DNA of 45,348 nt from a virus: IMG/VR virus record IMGVR_UViG_3300010150_000033, positions 1-45,348 of that record. The stretch is one strand, 5' to 3'. Below are positions 32,953 to 41,300 of this stretch, piece after piece. The notes beneath the pieces were generated by a model. That model worked only from the letters and a program-made list of their open reading frames with translations, was not told the origin of the DNA and searched no databases. The position numbers were made by a program, and so were the translations under genes. The stretch's first letter is position 1. Every line of letters starts with the position of its first letter.

Positions 32953-34634
32953 CAGAAACCACCTCCTAGTCCAAGGTAATCCATAGCAGGGTCATCAGCC
33001 GTCCCAGTGTCCATGCTGGCAGGACCAGCCACAGGAACGGGTTCTTCATCCACTGGCTCATCAACTGGGGCCTCAAAGTGACCCATCGGTTGGTTTCGCA
33101 ATGACTCGATGTAATACCCTTCGCCTTTGTATTCTAGGGCGGCATAGTGACATAGGCACTTTTCAGAACAGAACCTGCGTGGGCCTACTGGGAGGTCTTC
33201 GTAAACAAACTTATGCGGCTTGTCACAGTTAGCACAGCCTGTGTGCGGTATAACAGCCATAGGCATAGGGTTGTTAGCAAAGGTGTCCTCGACATGTCCG
33301 TCCCAAGGTTCACTGTCAGCAATGATCGCATCCCATTCGTCCTTGACTTCTTGGACCACTTCAGGGTCATTAGTCCACATGGACATGCCACCTGCTTCAG
33401 CGTTGATATGAGGCTCATGTGATACAGCCACAGCGGAATCCCCGCTAGGGGCCATTGAGACTTCTTCAAGGTCTTGACTGATGACATCAGGCAATGGCAT
33501 TCCGACCAGCAACTCAAGCCCTGAACCAGTCAGGTAATAGCGTGTGCTTCTTCGTGCGCCCTCTTTGTTGACTAGGCCGTGCTTGACAAGTTTGTCTAAG
33601 CACCTGCGTGCATCCCTGATGTCATCAGGCGTGTCCACATAACGGAGGGTGTGGTCACTCAATGTCTTCTTCAATTGACCCCATGTGGGGCCGACCTGTC
33701 CATCAGGTCCATCATTGGCTTCATCAGCAGTGTTGATTGCTTCGATGATCAAGTGTTCAATATGTTCAGGATGACCAGTAACGCCTAGAATAGGTTCAGA
33801 ATCCACAGTGTCCTCCACTTCAACAACTGGGGTGGTTTCCTCCTCCAATACAACAGGCACAGGGTCGGTAGTTTCGGGATGGGATGCCTCAACGGGGATG
33901 ACATTATCCTGTGCCACAGGAGGGGTCTCCTGCGTGGGTGTTACATTGGGATTAGGAACGAGGGTGTTCAAGACCTTCTCGGTGCGTTGTAGTTTAGCCA
34001 ATTCATTAGCCATCTCAACTTCTTCAGCAGTTGGCCCAACAGGTGTTGCACCAATCTCCTCAATGGTGAAGTCCATGTTGACCTTTGGTGAACCTGCCGA
34101 CTGACCCTCAAAGTGTCGCTTCAACGACTCAAGGATTTCAGCCACTTCAACAGCATGACGATGAGTCGGGAGGTCAGATTGCTTGACTGACTTTTTGCCA
34201 GTCTCTTCATCGACCACCATAGCAAGGTCAATGGCTGTATTGACTCTTTCAGCAAATGCAAATGCTACTGATGGGTCTCCATCGAATGCTTCAATCAATG
34301 CATCAACCCAAACACCAGTAGCCCAGTCTCTAGGGATCGAGCATGTGTTTCTTTTGTCACTCATACCGACTGGTATCAGGACGGCTGGTTTGTCAGCATC
34401 AGATGGAGTCATTGTAATGCGCTTGTTACCCACCCTGACTGTGATGACAGTATCATCGACAAGTGCAATAGGCTGGGGGTTGTCTTTACGCTCGGTTGTA
34501 TTGAGGTAAACCCCATCACGACTCATGTATTCTTCTTGCAGGATTGTTCCTAGCATTTTCAACGCAGGACCCAATTCAGCGGGGATATTATCCATCTCTT
34601 CAGCACTCTCTTTAATCAACTTTCGACTCATCAT
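32952..34634 (-). CDS. Early multidomain protein: winged helix plus FCS/TRASH-type zinc finger
   Basis: Start taken at the ATG pair near 34634 (MMSRKL) behind AAGGTGAG; about 560 residues. It is the first gene of the long leftward operon, beside the divergent promoter. The N-terminal ~180 residues form a domain of unknown type (TVITVRVGNKRITMTPSDAD). A Pro/Glu/Thr-rich linker follows. In the middle is a winged-helix-like unit (TPDDIRDARRCLDKLVKHGL, VNKEGARRSTRYYLTG). Near the C-terminus, TGCANCDKPHKFVYEDLPVG, PRRFCSEKCLCHYAALE is an FCS/TRASH-like zinc finger. The wHTH and promoter-proximal location fit a DNA-binding regulator or origin/replication factor. Confidence 0.5.
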   Translation of the reverse strand: MMSRKLIKESAEEMDNIPAELGPALKMLGTILQEEYMSRDGVYLNTTERKDNPQPIALVDDTVITVRVGNKRITMTPSDADKPAVLIPVGMSDKRNTCSIPRDWATGVWVDALIEAFDGDPSVAFAFAERVNTAIDLAMVVDEETGKKSVKQSDLPTHRHAVEVAEILESLKRHFEGQSAGSPKVNMDFTIEEIGATPVGPTAEEVEMANELAKLQRTEKVLNTLVPNPNVTPTQETPPVAQDNVIPVEASHPETTDPVPVVLEEETTPVVEVEDTVDSEPILGVTGHPEHIEHLIIEAINTADEANDGPDGQVGPTWGQLKKTLSDHTLRYVDTPDDIRDARRCLDKLVKHGLVNKEGARRSTRYYLTGSGLELLVGMPLPDVISQDLEEVSMAPSGDSAVAVSHEPHINAEAGGMSMWTNDPEVVQEVKDEWDAIIADSEPWDGHVEDTFANNPMPMAVIPHTGCANCDKPHKFVYEDLPVGPRRFCSEKCLCHYAALEYKGEGYYIESLRNQPMGHFEAPVDEPVDEEPVPVAGPASMDTGTADDPAMDYLGLGGGF

Positions 34635-34680
34635 TCTCACCTTAATCCCTCTTGGGGACAACACCTACGAGGCCGTCAGG

Positions 34681-34737
34681 GTATTTAATGTCTCACTATT
34701 GGCAAAGATTCCAATCACGAGGTCCGAGATTCAAATC
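34681..34737 (-). promoter_or_regulatory. Putative TATA element with two upstream palindromic operator-like sites
   Basis: Reading leftward, GACATTAAATACCC (34694-34681) contains a TATA-like TTAAATA roughly 50 nt before the start at 34634. Just upstream lie two near-identical palindromes, GATTCCAATC (34707-34716) and GATTCAAATC (34728-34737), starting 21 bp apart, two helical turns. A dimeric activator or repressor bound on one DNA face would fit. No BRE was identified with confidence. Confidence 0.4.
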
Positions 34738-34940
34738 GTAATATCAACATCCTAGTTGCAGGTAATGATACAATATAATGTTCGTCTTCGACAAAATAAT
34801 CCGATTCTTGAGATATATCGAGTAAAGATGATGGTTGTGAGACTTCGGAAAGTTTTCGGGAAAGTTGAGAGTTTTTTCCGATTTTCAGAATATCCCCGCT
34901 TTAGATGAACATGAACAAAAAACAAATGGAGATGAAAACT
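34738..34940 (+). promoter_or_regulatory. AT-rich divergent intergenic region and 5' leader of the lone plus-strand gene
   Basis: A stretch without genes in either direction. It holds a TATA-like AGATATATCG (34811-34820), a direct repeat GGAAAGTT at 34847-34854 and 34859-34866, and an inverted repeat CGGAAA (34846-34851)/TTTCCG (34875-34880). GGAG at 34928-34931 serves the ATG at 34941. Divergent early promoters are the likely content; operator function is inference. Confidence 0.4.
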
Positions 34941-35255
34941 ATGACAAGAAAAATAATTGATATGCAAGATGAGCCTGAAGGAACACTTCTAGTGTTTAAT
35001 GAGATGATCGTAACCATCCAAGGAGGTGGTATCACGAGGGTGGGTGGCCTGAAGCCAACTGAAGCCGCTGAAATCATTCAGCATCATAGTCGGAAAATAC
35101 TGGTCCCAGTCCCAACACCCTCGACGGAGGTGGAGGACGATGCTCCATTGGGGGAGACAATGATACAGATGAATTGCGGCGATGTGATAACGGAGGAGCA
35201 ATACCTCCGAGAGAAAGCGTTCATGGACAGGTGGTGGCACGGCATTGGCTCGTGA
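34941..35255 (+). CDS. Lone plus-strand hypothetical protein
   Basis: The ATG at 34941 (MTRKIIDMQD) has GGAG 9 nt upstream and is preferred over the ATG at 34905; 104 residues. It is beta-rich at the start (GTLLVFNEMIVTIQGGGITR), then has a helix (LKPTEAAEIIQHHSRKIL), a Pro-rich linker and an acidic/aromatic end (FMDRWWHGIGS). It is the only plus-strand gene within the 29-kb minus-strand part and faces the early promoter region. Its position suggests a regulator of the divergent operon, but no DNA-binding motif is visible. Confidence 0.5.
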   Translation: MTRKIIDMQDEPEGTLLVFNEMIVTIQGGGITRVGGLKPTEAAEIIQHHSRKILVPVPTPSTEVEDDAPLGETMIQMNCGDVITEEQYLREKAFMDRWWHGIGS

Positions 35256-35308
35256 GATTTATGAGGTTCATATGGACTATGTTCTCGGTTGCTCGTGCAG
35301 TTTCATGA

Positions 35309-35542
35309 TCATTCCAAGGGGTGTTCGATGTCTTTGTCCCCCAGCACCCAACGAAGTGTCTTGACCACACCCTCCAACGCTTTGAAGTTGCGAGCGTGAT
35401 GCATTCGCCTCTTTTTGTTCATTGTCTTGTCGGATATAGCCGTCGCATGTTGGTTCTGAACCTTCTCGGCTCTATCCAGCATGTCCTCAATCTCAACCCA
35501 ACTTCTATCGTATGTGAAATCGCCGTGGACAGGCATAACCAT
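35309..35542 (-). CDS. Small helical basic protein downstream of chaperonin
   Basis: About 77 residues. The start near 35542 overlaps the chaperonin stop (TGATGG); an ATG at 35536 is also possible. The sequence is helical (WVEIEDMLDRAEKVQNQHAT) with a basic centre (KTMNKKRRMHHARNFKALEG) and an acidic end. No family recognised. Translational coupling with the chaperonin suggests shared expression, perhaps as a substrate adaptor, which is speculation. Confidence 0.5.
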   Translation of the reverse strand: MVMPVHGDFTYDRSWVEIEDMLDRAEKVQNQHATAISDKTMNKKRRMHHARNFKALEGVVKTLRWVLGDKDIEHPLE

Positions 35543-37185
35543 CACATCATAGGTGAGCCTTGAGGCCCCGCTTGACGCATTTGAATTACATCATCGATGC
35601 GGAGAATCATGGTCGAGGTTTCAGTTGCGCTAATCAAGGCCTGCTTGACTACGCTCAATGGTTCAACCACTCCATAGTGGAGGAGGTTGTCAACTAGAAG
35701 GTCGGTCTCCTCATCTGTAACGAGGATTCCGTGGGTGTATGCGCTGTTAGCGTGTGCCGCTCTCAAAGCGATGATCGAATCAACTGGGTCCATGCCTGCG
35801 TTTTCAGCAATGGTCGAAGGAATCTCTTCAAGTGCCTTGGCATATGCTTCGATAGCCATCTGCTTTCGACCAGCAACAGTGCTGGCATATTCACGCAGGT
35901 TCTTCGCCATTGCCGCAAATGTGCATCCGCCGCCCACGACAATCTGTGAGGTGTTGATGACTAGAGACACTACTCCAAGCGCATCATCGAAGGCTCTTTC
36001 AATCTCTTCAACGACATGGGTGGTTGCACCACGCAGGATGACTGTGACCGCCCTTGAATCAACTTCAGACACGCCACCGATACGAACCATCAGGTTCTCA
36101 CCAATTCGTTCTTCAATCACATGTCCAGCGGAACCAAGGTCAGCATCAACTAAGTCATCAAGGTCACTGATAACAACAGCACCTGTCGCCTTTGCGACTG
36201 ATGACAACTCGGACTTTCGACATGACTGTAATGCCATGATGCCAGCCTTAGCCATGTAATGCAGGGCTAGGTCATCAATCTTCTTTTGACATAGAACCAC
36301 ATTTGCTCCGGCATCCTGAAACTTCTTCACCATGTTTCGCAGGGCTGTTTCTTCTTGGTCGAGGAAGTCTTGCATTTGATCAGGACTTGTAATTTGGATT
36401 CTCGCATCGACTTCAGTTTTCTTAACTTCAATAGCAAAGTCAACCAATGCAAGCGAGGCTCCGTCAACTGCTGTTGGCATTCCGTTGTGAGCCTTTTCCT
36501 TCTCTAGGACAATTCCATCCATCAGGTATGAGTCTTCAACTGAACCACCTGTTGCACATATCACATTGATGTCGTCTAAGTTTGGGGGGTTTATCCCGTC
36601 AGACAATCTGTTGACGGCATCGCCCGCAATGCCTGACATGACATCCTTGACTCCTTCGTGAGTATCAGTAAACTTGCCAGTCAATGCTGTTTCAGCACAG
36701 ACCTTAGCAATGGCTCCTAGGTCTTTACCGACCTTGGACAGTTGTCTTTCGTCAAGCACGCACTTCTCAAGAGTTTCCAATGCTTTAGACGATGCGAGAC
36801 GGTATCCTGATGCGATAACAGTCGGATGCACATTCTTTTCGATCAGTGCTTCGCTCTCCTTGAGTAAAGCACCTGCGAGAACAACGGCTGATGTAGTCCC
36901 GTCGAAGCACTGTGCTTCTTGAGTCTTTGAAACTTCAATGACCATCTTGGCCGCTGGATGTTCGACATTGATTTCACGCAGGATTGTAGCACCATCATTG
37001 GTAATGAGGACATCGCCTAGTCCATTGACTAGCATCTTGTCCATTCCTTTAGGCCCTAGTGTTGATTTCACTGCGTCAGCAACCGCTTTAGCGGCGGCGA
37101 TATTGTTACCCTGTGCCGTCTTTCCTCTTGTGCGGTCTGTTCCTTCAGGCATTATGAATATCGGCTGTTGTCCGTTGGGCATCAT
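35542..37185 (-). CDS. Group II chaperonin (thermosome subunit)
   Basis: 547 residues, the usual thermosome length. Signature blocks: [12 protein letters not shown] (42-53), NDGATIL (63-69), [15 protein letters not shown] (94-108, GDGTT with Gly changed to Phe) and the late [11 protein letters not shown] carrying the catalytic Asp. [19 protein letters not shown] replaces the normal GGGA.E; the conserved Glu after GGG is missing. Family role: ATP-driven folding in a double ring of eight or nine subunits with a built-in lid, in the cytosol. It probably folds giant virion or replication proteins, alone or in mixed rings with the host thermosome. It follows a Shine-Dalgarno hairpin. Archaeal origin by capture from a host is inferred. 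Marine archaeal magroviruses are, as I recall, known to carry such genes. Confidence 0.95.
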   Translation of the reverse strand: MMPNGQQPIFIMPEGTDRTRGKTAQGNNIAAAKAVADAVKSTLGPKGMDKMLVNGLGDVLITNDGATILREINVEHPAAKMVIEVSKTQEAQCFDGTTSAVVLAGALLKESEALIEKNVHPTVIASGYRLASSKALETLEKCVLDERQLSKVGKDLGAIAKVCAETALTGKFTDTHEGVKDVMSGIAGDAVNRLSDGINPPNLDDINVICATGGSVEDSYLMDGIVLEKEKAHNGMPTAVDGASLALVDFAIEVKKTEVDARIQITSPDQMQDFLDQEETALRNMVKKFQDAGANVVLCQKKIDDLALHYMAKAGIMALQSCRKSELSSVAKATGAVVISDLDDLVDADLGSAGHVIEERIGENLMVRIGGVSEVDSRAVTVILRGATTHVVEEIERAFDDALGVVSLVINTSQIVVGGGCTFAAMAKNLREYASTVAGRKQMAIEAYAKALEEIPSTIAENAGMDPVDSIIALRAAHANSAYTHGILVTDEETDLLVDNLLHYGVVEPLSVVKQALISATETSTMILRIDDVIQMRQAGPQGSPMM

Positions 37186-37189
37186 AACC

Positions 37190-37202
37190 CCTCCGAAGGA
37201 GG
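37190..37202 (-). promoter_or_regulatory. Hairpin sequestering the chaperonin Shine-Dalgarno
   Basis: On the minus strand CCTCCTTCGGAGG is followed by GGTT and the chaperonin ATG at 37185. The five-base GGAGG, the only good ribosome-binding sequence, pairs perfectly with CCTCC across a TTC loop. Opening of a short GC hairpin would be needed for initiation, a plausible simple RNA thermometer or an attenuating element. Function is inferred. Confidence 0.4.
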
Positions 37203-37224
37203 TCTAGCATTTCAAGGCTCACTA

Positions 37225-37782
37225 TCAGGACCACCATTCAGGAGCGGGCCGTAAGCCGTTCCATTCAGGCCTTCCTGATATGGTATTCTTGAACACTTTT
37301 GACTTGTAATACTCACGATAGGATAGGACTGTATCCTCGCTTCTAAACTCATCAGGCATACATTGCTTGAATGGAGTCATCTCGTCAGTCTTATCGGTAA
37401 ACGGCTTTGCTTCGTGCATTGCGATCAGTTGCTCTATCACTTCGACGCATCGATGTGGCTTATCGATGGCTGATAGAGGGTGCTTATTGTCAGCACTTCG
37501 TTTCCTATACAGAAACTCCTCCCCTAATGCCAAGCCAAACCTGCCTAGCCACCTGAAGTTAGCATTGGACTCTCCCGCCCATAATGTGCATGGATGATTC
37601 TTATGCGTAACTCCGTATGGTCTCCCGCTAGAGGAGAGAGGCATATCAGCAGGGTCATGACCATTGGCAACCAAAGCGGCGACCATCATTTGAGCCGCCT
37701 CTAGTATCTGTTTGACCACATGAACATCGCAGTGCATTCTAGCGCATATCCTCGCTACTACATGCAGGATGAATATATTCAT
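37225..37782 (-). CDS. Conserved viral protein of unknown function (CDxHVxK/HxNHPC type)
   Basis: 185 residues. The pattern MNIFILHVVARICARMHCDV, HVVKQILEAAQMM, then GVTHKNHPCTLWAGESNANF, RWLGRFGLALGEEFLYRK and KHPLSAI corresponds to a family I recognise from marine phages and large DNA viruses (MNIF.ld.dp..aA...CDkHv.Kmi.E.aQ~, H.nHPc..W.r.S..Ny.wL..l...L..Ey..R). The conserved Cys, His, Glu and Trp suggest an enzyme active site, but the function is not known to me. It ends with three successive in-frame stops (TGA TAG TGA). Its ATG overlaps the upstream stop. Confidence 0.6.
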   Translation of the reverse strand: MNIFILHVVARICARMHCDVHVVKQILEAAQMMVAALVANGHDPADMPLSSSGRPYGVTHKNHPCTLWAGESNANFRWLGRFGLALGEEFLYRKRSADNKHPLSAIDKPHRCVEVIEQLIAMHEAKPFTDKTDEMTPFKQCMPDEFRSEDTVLSYREYYKSKVFKNTISGRPEWNGLRPAPEWWS

Positions 37783-38261
37783 TGGACCGCCTCGGTGTTA
37801 CGACATGAGTCACGCACCGTTGGGTTGTAGTTTGAACAGCCCATGAATGGGCCTTTTTTGCCCCAGCGGGTTCGGAGTATTCCTCCTTGACACTTAGGGC
37901 ATTCCCTAGGTGCTTGCCATGGGTATTTCCAATACTCATCGATCACTGGGTTGATTCGCTGTAACAAGTTGTTACGCCAATTCACCACCCGATGCACACG
38001 CTTGAATGATTTATTCCAAGGGTATCCTTCAGGGTCAACCAGCACGACTCGTATTGCGTCTGAACCTGCTTTGCGACCTGCTGAATTGCGAATGTCCACA
38101 GACGAATAGATTCGGATGCGACACCCTGAATCATCGTAACTGCGTTCATACACCGCTTCTTTGCACGGGTGTCCCACTGCGTCAGGTTCAATTCTTTCAA
38201 AACCCTCTTCGCCTAGGAAAAGGTCCATCTCTTCAATTTCTATCTCAACATATTCTGCCAT
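37779..38261 (-). CDS. Topoisomerase-type zinc-ribbon protein
   Basis: Start taken at MAEYVEIEIEE (38261), preceded by GAAGAGATGA; 160 residues. An earlier ATG at 38318 lacks support. The N-terminus is acidic and beta-rich (FLGEEGFERIEPD, YERSYDDSGCRIRIYSSVDI). The C-terminal ~40 residues match the zinc ribbon found in type IA topoisomerase tails: RECPKCQGGILRTRWGKKGP, FMGCSNYNPTVRDSCRNTEA, four Cys in CPxC...GCSnYp...C spacing. No topoisomerase catalytic domain is present. It may bind ssDNA or RNA. Confidence 0.6.
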   Translation of the reverse strand: MAEYVEIEIEEMDLFLGEEGFERIEPDAVGHPCKEAVYERSYDDSGCRIRIYSSVDIRNSAGRKAGSDAIRVVLVDPEGYPWNKSFKRVHRVVNWRNNLLQRINPVIDEYWKYPWQAPRECPKCQGGILRTRWGKKGPFMGCSNYNPTVRDSCRNTEAVQ

Positions 38262-38287
38262 AATTATCATCTCTTCATTCTCAAGGT

Positions 38288-38362
38288 GCAGGCGGGGATG
38301 GTGAAGGCCAACATACAAAGCCTACAACCAAACCCCCACAGGTATTGATTGACCCCGCCTGC
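38288..38362. repeat. Perfect 10-bp inverted repeat in the gap after the giant gene
   Basis: GCAGGCGGGG (38288-38297) and CCCCGCCTGC (38353-38362) are exact inverted complements with a 55-nt loop, lying in the 134-nt gap between the giant gene's stop and the next start. This very GC-rich stem can form in RNA of either strand. It may be a terminator, a structured leader of the downstream operon, or a small RNA. A further small hairpin (AGCC...GGGCT) lies right after the giant gene's stop. Confidence 0.45.
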
Positions 38363-38395
38363 GATTCATCCATTAAACAAGCCCTATATCAAGGC

Positions 38396-41300
38396 TCATT
38401 CAGGTGTAACTCTCTCCTGCGGGTTCAATTCAAGGGACCCGTCTAATCCGACCCAGCGGATTTTCTCGCCAACATCCTTGGAGTTGACAGTCTCAACTTT
38501 ATGGCCATTGCCGACATAGGTCTCCATGTCATACTCGATCACCATCTCCTCATGTGTCCCTTCATTGCCACAGGTGGCACAGCCCCACACTACATGGAGT
38601 TGGTCAGTTACCTCCTCTTGAGACAGGTCATTGTCCTCAATAACAGAAGGTGTTGGTCTGACTTCTTTGAACAGCATCCCTTTTGATTTAGGGCCATTAC
38701 ACTTCTTACATGCATCCGCAGGCACTGTAAACTTCATGAATCCCATAAACTTCTTTGCACAGTCCTGACCGACCCACATGCCATGCCAGTCCTTCTCATC
38801 GTCTGTGGCCATGACTGGCACTAGACCCGACTTGATGTGTGGTTTACCACAGACCATACAGTCATGGTGGTGAAACCTTGAGTCAAACTTGACTATGTTA
38901 TTGCCATCATCATCCTTTGGCCATTGAACAATACCAACAGTCATGGGTGTTTTCGACCATTTGCCGATAGTCCCGACATCAGCATCGAAACCAACTTTAC
39001 GCTTGTTCATCGTTTGCTTACTCTTCACGGTGGAGTATCCCTCCGCTTTGCCACCTTCACACTTAGGGCATGGGAAATATACAATCAATGCTGGTCTGTA
39101 TTCAGCGGGTTCTGTTTCAACCCATTCACCGTCTTTCAATTCCTGCTTTGCTCTCTTGGTTTCACATCTGATCACTTCAGTGTGTGTTACTTCATCGAGT
39201 TGGTCATAATGATGATACAATATCGCACGGTTCGTCATTGACTGGTTTGGCGGTTGAACATGAAATGACGCTTCGATGTCCTTCTCCACCTTTCTCCTGA
39301 AGGCCCATTCGTCACCGACCTTTGGGACATACTTGTCAAGGACTCTCCCGTCATCATCAGTCATTGGGTGTAGTCGTCTCCACAACTCCTCCTCATTCCT
39401 GTCAGTGATAGTCATGACCAATTCGCCTGAACCCATGCACGACTGAAGGTCATCAGTAATGGTGTAGTTACGGTCCCTTGTCCACTTAGTTGGCATCCTC
39501 TTTAGCCTCTCCTCGGAGAGGTGGGTGGTGATAGCATAAGTGCATAGTTGAGAGCCACGAGAATAGCGGCTACTTCTATCGTATCCTTTCACTGGGACAA
39601 TATGACCACTGCCTTGGCCGTATGACCCACTGTAAGTGTTTGGTGAATGCACACACATGCTGAAAGTCTCAACCTTTTGCTTGTGAAACTTCACTGGTGC
39701 AAAGCCCCATTGTTCAGGTCGAGTCCCCATTTTCTCAATGGTAACGAGAGACTTAGGGGACCATTCAGGTGGCTTAGGTTGCTTATGGTGCTTGGTGATA
39801 CCGCCACATGATTCACAGTGAACATTGAATGATCGAGTCCTAGAGAATGGGTTACTATGATAACGGGTTTGTTGAGCCTGTCGAGGATACTTCTCGCTGT
39901 CTGTGAAGTTATGAAACTTAGACTCGTCACATGCTTCACATGCTAAGAAGAACCCCGTCTTCTGATTGAATGCGGTCCTGTCGTTGATGACACGGTTCTT
40001 TGTATCATCGTCGCTCGTGTAGTATGCTGGACCCTCTTCAGTCAATGCTTCTCTTTGAGCCAATGTGAACGCTGGGACTATCTTCTTAGCCATGTTTACC
40101 ACTAGGATGATAGGGAACAGCATCAGCATAAAAATGCTCACTAAATCGATAGCACCTGACTCATCATCCTTCATTGCCTTGTCCATCCTCTCCTGCATTG
40201 TTGGAGGCTGGGAGAAGTTTGGGTTCTCTAAGACATGAGCATTCGCCTCCATCTCAAACTGTGCATCCGCCATTGCCTTGGCAATGTCGATCACTTCCTC
40301 CTTTACCATCTCCATGTGGCCACTACATCCATCAGACCGGCGATATGGGCAACGGCCTCCTCCATTGTGCGTGCCATCCACACGGACTCTTGGGTGAACA
40401 GTGTATTTGCATTTGTTGCATGAATAGGTAACAGTTTCTTCAGTGTATGCTCTAGGGTCAACGGCTTCAATAGCGTCTTGAGGTAACTCTTCAGCGTCGT
40501 CCTTGGCTAGTGCCTCTTCACGCTGTTTATCGGAACACTTGAAGCATATTTTATTGCCAGTGCGGTCAATCATGTCCTCAAATGTTGCCGCTACACCACA
40601 ACCTGCTGGACCGCTGGCCTCCCTGCCACTGTATTCTTTGCACATGATCGAGTCACAGCCTTCTGTAACACATTCATCGACATCAGCATCAGCATCGAGA
40701 GGGATTTCACATGAACCACACTTTAGTTGCTCAACCTTGGGCTGGGCTACAACCCTGTCGGCTTCAGGCATTGTAGCGTTCTTGTATGCCATTGCGACCA
40801 GTGTGTCATCACCGCTGTTAGCGGCCTGCCAAACTAGGTCGAAGGACTCCTTGGTGGGGAATAATTCAGCCAAGTCCTTGTCATGAGATACGAGGACCGT
40901 TTGGTCGATGGCCCTAGTAGCGGCGACATAAACTGCATTCAATTCTTGAACAGCCTCATCAGGTGTAGTCATACAATGAGGTAGCATGAATGCACCAACG
41001 ACTCTCTCCTCGCCCTCTTTGTCCTTGAGGATACGGTCCATGACAATGAAGGTCCTCTTACCCTGTGCGCCCTTGACACGGTGAACAGAAGCGAACCTGA
41101 TGCTGTCCTCGCCATTGCGACCTTCAGTCTGTCCTAGGAATTGGTCTAGCCACTTCAAGAACAGTGCTGGGTCAGCACGGATGGTGGAACCACGGCTGGA
41201 CTGGTTGATGTTGCCAGTCTGTTCAAGCCATCCTTCAGCCAGTGCCATAACACAGTCAGTCTCATCGACTAGATTCTGATAGGAGTTGTCCTTGTCAACA

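Noticed and set aside
34707-34740. tRNA-like T-loop (GATTCAAATC next to GAGGTCCGAG)
   Set aside because: No acceptor, anticodon or D-arm can be formed around it, and the TTCAAAT lacks a five-base-pair flanking stem. Interpreted as part of paired palindromes instead.
34752-34967. 71-codon minus-strand frame in the divergent intergenic region
   Set aside because: His/Phe/Cys/Arg-rich composition and a position antisense to the 5' leader and start of the gene at 34941; no ribosome site.
35687-36259. 190-codon plus-strand open frame
   Set aside because: Fully antisense to the unmistakable chaperonin gene; Ser/Ala/Thr-rich shadow composition.
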